Positions 22,687 through 25,517 of a stretch of 25,517 bases of DNA are shown here, in pieces. The notes beneath the pieces were generated by a model. It was given only the letters and a program-made list of their open reading frames with translations, had not been told where the DNA came from and did no database searches. Source of the stretch: CAYOWK01 sp964407665 (GTDB lineage Bacteria; Pseudomonadota; Alphaproteobacteria; Caulobacterales; Hyphomonadaceae). The stretch is from NCBI GenBank assembly GCA_964407665.1, contig CAYOWK010000054.1, positions 1-25,517 of the forward strand, read 5' to 3'. Each line of letters begins with the position of its first letter. Positions within the stretch are counted from its first letter, which is position 1. The translations under genes and the position numbers were made by a program.

Positions 22687-23435
22687 ACTCTGATACGCCC
22701 GGCCATCCGCTGGAAGCTATGCACGACGCCATCGCCCGGCTGGCCGCCGGAGAAACGTCTGCGCCGCCCGCCGTCAGCGAGGAGCGCATGGCCGACGCCG
22801 TCCGCCGCGCCGAAGCCGTCCTGTTCGCATCAGCCCAGCCGATTGACGCCACAACCCTCAACCGGGCCCTCCCGCCGGGGGTCGAGGCAGGCGACGTTCT
22901 GATGCGTCTTCAGGCCCAATATCGGGGGAAGGGGGTCCAGCTTGTCGAACTTGCGGGCAAGTGGCGCTTCCAGACTGCTCCGGATTTGGCCTTCCTCTTC
23001 CAGGAAACGCGCGACCAGCCGCGCCAATTGTCGCGGGCGGCGCTCGAAACGCTGGCGATCATCGCCTACTGCCAGCCGGTTACTCGGGCTGAAATCGAGG
23101 ATGTCCGGGGCGTCGCGGTCTCGAAAGGCACGGTCGACGTGCTGATGGAGGCGGGCTGGGTGAAGCCCCGGGGCCGCCGAAAGACGCCGGGCCGCCCCAT
23201 TACTTATGGGGTCACCGAAGCGTTTCTCGTCCATTTCGGGCTGGAAAGCCTGGATTCATTGCCCGGCCGCGAGGAGTTGCGCGCCCAGGGGCTCCTGTCA
23301 GCCGATCTGCCGCGAGATTTCGAGGTCGCCAGCACGCCGCGCAACCCTGAGACGGGCGAGCTGGAGCTGGAAGAGCCGTTGGAGCCCGGCGAGTTCCAGT
23401 CCGACTTCCTCGAAGGCGAAACCGACCGCGACTAG
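22683..23435 (+). CDS. scpB: ScpB, SMC complex accessory protein
   Basis: The product is 250 residues from the ATG overlapping the scpA stop. Two winged-helix domains are recognisable: RAEAVLFASAQPIDATTLNR near 39-58, then LSRAALETLAIIAYCQPVTR, EIEDVRGVAVSKGTVDVL and GRPITYGVTEAFLVHFGL. ScpB dimerises and binds the ScpA centre. The start MNSDTPGH is set by the 4-nt overlap. An acidic tail (about 205-250) ends the protein. 139 nt separate it from tatA. Confidence 0.95.
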   Translation: MNSDTPGHPLEAMHDAIARLAAGETSAPPAVSEERMADAVRRAEAVLFASAQPIDATTLNRALPPGVEAGDVLMRLQAQYRGKGVQLVELAGKWRFQTAPDLAFLFQETRDQPRQLSRAALETLAIIAYCQPVTRAEIEDVRGVAVSKGTVDVLMEAGWVKPRGRRKTPGRPITYGVTEAFLVHFGLESLDSLPGREELRAQGLLSADLPRDFEVASTPRNPETGELELEEPLEPGEFQSDFLEGETDRD

Positions 23436-23574
23436 CCCTGTGGGTCGATTACAGCACTGATTTGCAGGATCGGCGTTCCGGGGCTACCTTGCCGTAAAGT
23501 TCATGCCCGCGGACCCAGCGTCCCGGGTGCAAGTATGCCGGACCCCAGATCCGGCTGACCCGGAGACTAGACCC

Positions 23575-23790
23575 ATGTTCGGACGACTCGGTCCTCTCGA
23601 AATCATCATCATTCTGGCCGTTCTGCTGCTGGTCTTCGGCGGCCGCGGCAAGATTTCCGCCATGATGCAGGACATGGCCAAGGGCATCAAAAGCTTCCGT
23701 AAGGGCCTGAAGGACGGCGAAACCGCCGACGACGACAAGCCGGCGGAGCTGATCAATGTGACGCCCGAAAAAGAGAAGTCGCAGGCCTGA
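23575..23790 (+). CDS. tatA: TatA, pore-forming subunit of the Tat translocase
   Basis: The product is 71 residues. One membrane segment (about 7-21, PLEIIIILAVLLLVFGG) ends at the conserved FG hinge, followed by the amphipathic helix KISAMMQDMAKGIKSFRKGL and a short charged tail. TatA oligomers open the path for folded proteins. GGAG sits 11 nt before the ATG. An ATG at 23503 in frame is unlikely because it would precede the hydrophobic start. The 139-nt gap from scpB probably contains a promoter. Confidence 0.95.
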   Translation: MFGRLGPLEIIIILAVLLLVFGGRGKISAMMQDMAKGIKSFRKGLKDGETADDDKPAELINVTPEKEKSQA

Positions 23791-23837
23791 GCCACCGACC
23801 GGTGATAAGCCGGCCTGAACGCCGGAAACCGCCGGCC

Positions 23838-23858
23838 GGCGCGTTCGCAAGACGCGCC
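23838..23858 (+). promoter_or_regulatory. Hairpin between tatA and tatB
   Basis: GGCGCGT (23838-23844) pairs with ACGCGCC (23852-23858) around a 7-nt loop; further GC-rich pairing upstream (GCCGGC around 23809-23838) is possible. It lies 48 nt after tatA. TatA is needed in excess over TatB and TatC, so partial termination or 3'-end protection of tatA mRNA here would be fitting. This is inference. Confidence 0.35.
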
Positions 23859-23878
23859 AGCAAGGGAGCAAGTCCGCC

Positions 23879-24406
23879 ATGATGCCGGGAATCGGCTTCG
23901 GAGAGATGGTGTTGCTCGCCATCGTCGCCATCGTCGTGGTGGGTCCCAAGGACCTGCCGCTGATGATGCGCAAGTTCGGCCGGCTGACGGGCAAGATGCG
24001 CGCGATGGCGTTCGAATTCCGCCAGGGCTTCGAGGAGCTGGGCCGCCAGGCCGAGCTTGAAGAGCTGCGCCGCGAGGTCGCCGACCTCAAGAAGCACACC
24101 GGCCTCGAAGAGTTGGAAAGGGACATGAACGAGGACAAGCGGCGCCTGGAAAGCGACGTGCTGTCCGCCACCATGCCCACCTCGTCCGATCCGCCGCCTG
24201 CTGTTCCGGCCCCCGCTGCACCGGTCCCTGCTGATAGCCCCAACCAGATCCACCACCCGGCCGTCGCCGCAAGCATGGCTGCGGCAGCGGCGGCCTCCAA
24301 CGGCGAAGGGCCTCCGCCTGCCGCCGAAGACGTTGACGACGATTTCCGGTTGGACGGTCACCTCCCGCCCGCCGCGTCGCCCGCCAAGCAGGATGTTCCG
24401 GCGTGA
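23879..24406 (+). CDS. tatB: TatB, substrate-receptor subunit of the Tat translocase
   Basis: The product is 175 residues. The N-terminus IGFGEMVLLAIVAIVVVGPK has the conserved Glu9 and the GP hinge of TatB, unlike TatA's FG. It is followed by a long helix (LMMRKFGRLTGKMRAMAFEF, then a charged coiled region to about 95) and a disordered Pro/Ala tail. With TatC it binds twin-arginine signals. AGGGAG lies upstream of the ATG. The gene overlaps tatC by 4 nt. Confidence 0.93.
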   Translation: MMPGIGFGEMVLLAIVAIVVVGPKDLPLMMRKFGRLTGKMRAMAFEFRQGFEELGRQAELEELRREVADLKKHTGLEELERDMNEDKRRLESDVLSATMPTSSDPPPAVPAPAAPVPADSPNQIHHPAVAASMAAAAAASNGEGPPPAAEDVDDDFRLDGHLPPAASPAKQDVPA

Positions 24407-25242
24407 CCGAGAAACTGGCTGGCCCCGCCGGCGCAACGCAGCTCGACGAAGTCGAGGCAAGCCGCGCCCCGCTCATGGACCATCTGGTCGAGCTGCGTAC
24501 GCGGCTGGTGCGGATGCTGGCCGTGCTCGCCTTCCTGTTCTTTGCGGCCTGGTTCGTCACCAAGCCTGCGCTCGAGATGCTTCTGACGCCGCTCGGCGAC
24601 GCCGCCATGCGCCATGGCCGCGAGATGAAGGAATTCGAGGCCGTCGCCACCGCTCCGCTGGAGATGGTGTTCGTTCAGATGAAGCTGGCCTTCCTGCTGG
24701 CGCTGGCCGTCGGTTTCCCGATCATCGCCCATCAGGCCTACGGCTTCATCGCGCCCGGTCTCTACAAGCACGAGCGGATGGCGGTTCTGCCGTTCCTGTT
24801 CCTGATGCCGCTGCTGTTCGTGGCTGGCGGGGCGCTGGTCTATTTCTATGTCCTGCCGGCGTTCATGGACCTGTCCTTCAGCCAGGAGTTCATCGGAGAC
24901 AAGGCGAGGGTCGTCTACCTGCCCAAGGTCAAGGAATACTACGACCTGTCGATCTCGCTGCTGACCGCCTTCGGGCTGGCCTTCCAGCTGCCGGTGGTCA
25001 TCGCTCTGCTGGCCAAGGCCGACGTCGTTAGCGCCAGCGTCCTGCGCAAATCCCGCAAATACGCCTTCGTGGTGATCCTGATCGTGGCCGCCGTGATGAC
25101 CCCGCCGGACCCGTTCAGCCTGTTCTTCCTGGCCGGCCCCCTGTTCCTGCTGTTCGAAAGCGGCATCCTCGCCGCCGCCCTGATCGAACGTGGCAAGAAG
25201 AAGCGCGAAGCCGCCGAAGAAGCCGCCGCCGCAGCCGCCTGA
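24403..25242 (+). CDS. tatC: TatC, twin-arginine signal receptor
   Basis: The product is 279 residues from a GTG start (GTGA overlap with tatB). It has six membrane segments and the family motifs MDHLVELRTRL (25-35), FVQMKLAFLLALAVGFP, GFIAPGLYKHERM with Glu124, and the late MTPPDPFSLFFLAGPLFLL. TatC recognises the RR signal and recruits TatA. The tail ends in a Lys/Glu/Ala-rich run. No other gene follows before the window end. Likely local clients are the aminotransferase and perhaps the SnoaL-like protein. Confidence 0.96.
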   Translation: MTEKLAGPAGATQLDEVEASRAPLMDHLVELRTRLVRMLAVLAFLFFAAWFVTKPALEMLLTPLGDAAMRHGREMKEFEAVATAPLEMVFVQMKLAFLLALAVGFPIIAHQAYGFIAPGLYKHERMAVLPFLFLMPLLFVAGGALVYFYVLPAFMDLSFSQEFIGDKARVVYLPKVKEYYDLSISLLTAFGLAFQLPVVIALLAKADVVSASVLRKSRKYAFVVILIVAAVMTPPDPFSLFFLAGPLFLLFESGILAAALIERGKKKREAAEEAAAAAA

Positions 25243-25252
25243 GGCGACCGTC

Positions 25253-25288
25253 GGTGTGGGACAGACAGGTCCTGTTTCCCACACCTTT
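25253..25288 (+). terminator. Probable terminator of the tat operon
   Basis: GGTGTGGGA (25253-25261) pairs with TCCCACACC (25277-25285), enclosing a second small complement (ACAGG/CCTGT). Only TTT follows. It lies 11 nt after the tatC stop, as expected for an operon end. The weak U-run lowers certainty. Confidence 0.55.
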
Positions 25289-25326
25289 GCGCCCGCCTCC
25301 GGAAACGGACACGCCAGTGCCCGTGT

Positions 25327-25362
25327 TTCCCGCGCATGCGGGAATCCAGACTTAACAGTCTG
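25327..25362. repeat. REP-like palindromes downstream of tatC
   Basis: TTCCCGC (25327-25333) pairs with GCGGGAA (25338-25344) around GCAT, followed by TCCAG, a form of extragenic palindrome common in Proteobacteria as I recall. Next to it CAGACT/AGTCTG (25347-25362) makes a second stem. No gene overlaps them. Confidence 0.5.
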
Positions 25363-25390
25363 ACATAAAACCCAAAAACCGGCGCCAATC

Positions 25391-25439
25391 CTCCCCCAGC
25401 TTGCTGGGGGAGGGGGACCATCCGGCAAAGCCGGATGGT
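25391..25439. repeat. Double-hairpin REP-like element
   Basis: CTCCCCCAGC (25391-25400) pairs with GCTGGGGGAG (25403-25412), and ACCATCCGGC (25417-25426) pairs with GCCGGATGGT (25430-25439). Paired palindromes of this composition are scattered between genes in many alphaproteobacterial genomes. The sequence from 25440 to the window end shows no gene. Confidence 0.65.
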
Positions 25440-25517
25440 GGAGGGGCATCTTTTTCAGCCACTGAATCCGACCGGGTCCAAACTTCCCGCAATCTCCCCC
25501 TCGCGCCTGTCACGGGA

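Noticed and set aside
1..25517. CRISPR array, tRNA gene, transposase or integrase
   Set aside because: No regularly spaced repeats, no cloverleaf with CCA-type end, and no recognisable recombinase domain were seen on either strand.

Overview
The window is GC-rich, densely coded DNA from an alphaproteobacterium, most likely Caulobacterales or a relative such as Hyphomonadaceae/Maricaulaceae. This rests on the SUF-only Fe-S operon with SufT, the erpA/dgt/SPOR/nagZ/scpAB/tatABC gene block, a large TonB-dependent receptor with an Ala/Pro linker, and REP-like palindromes at the right end. The genus is inferred from gene content, not measured. No rRNA, tRNA, transposase, integrase or CRISPR array was found.

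Layout. (1) 1-7237 is the Fe-S assembly locus: the sufB 3' end, then sufC-sufD-sufS-sufT-sufA. About 3.2 kb of unrelated genes sits between sufB and sufC: a membrane protein coupled to sufB, a ParD/ParE-like toxin-antitoxin pair, a solitary HicA-like gene on the minus strand, and two paralogous lipoproteins with an Asp-rich loop. A hairpin and a promoter-like site precede sufC. (2) 7239-8844 carries a 16-cysteine copper-storage protein converging on sufA, a TfoX-N protein and xthA. (3) 8845-18042 looks accessory: an AraC regulator and a SnoaL-like protein bracketed by a 39-bp direct repeat, a divergent TonB-C protein / ExbD pair without ExbB, a GFA protein, a nitroreductase, a ~690-bp gene-free stretch with strong hairpins, a Tat-exported PLP aminotransferase, a TonB-dependent receptor with a clear terminator, and a small membrane protein. 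(4) 18039-25242 is conserved core: erpA diverging from dgt, then SPOR, nagZ, scpA, scpB, tatA, tatB and tatC, several with 4-nt start/stop overlaps. (5) 25243-25517 is non-coding, with palindromic elements.

How the genes fit together. SufBCD is the scaffold/ATPase complex, SufS supplies sulfur, and SufT, SufA and ErpA handle cluster maturation and delivery; a thiol-rich copper sink next to them would protect thiolate-dependent assembly. TatABC exports folded proteins, and two proteins in this window carry RR-type signals: the aminotransferase (strong) and the SnoaL-like protein (weaker). The aminotransferase lies just upstream of the outer-membrane receptor, and with the nearby TonB-C/ExbD genes this suggests a periplasmic amine/amino-acid uptake or conversion function. 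That is inference; no substrate can be read from the sequence.
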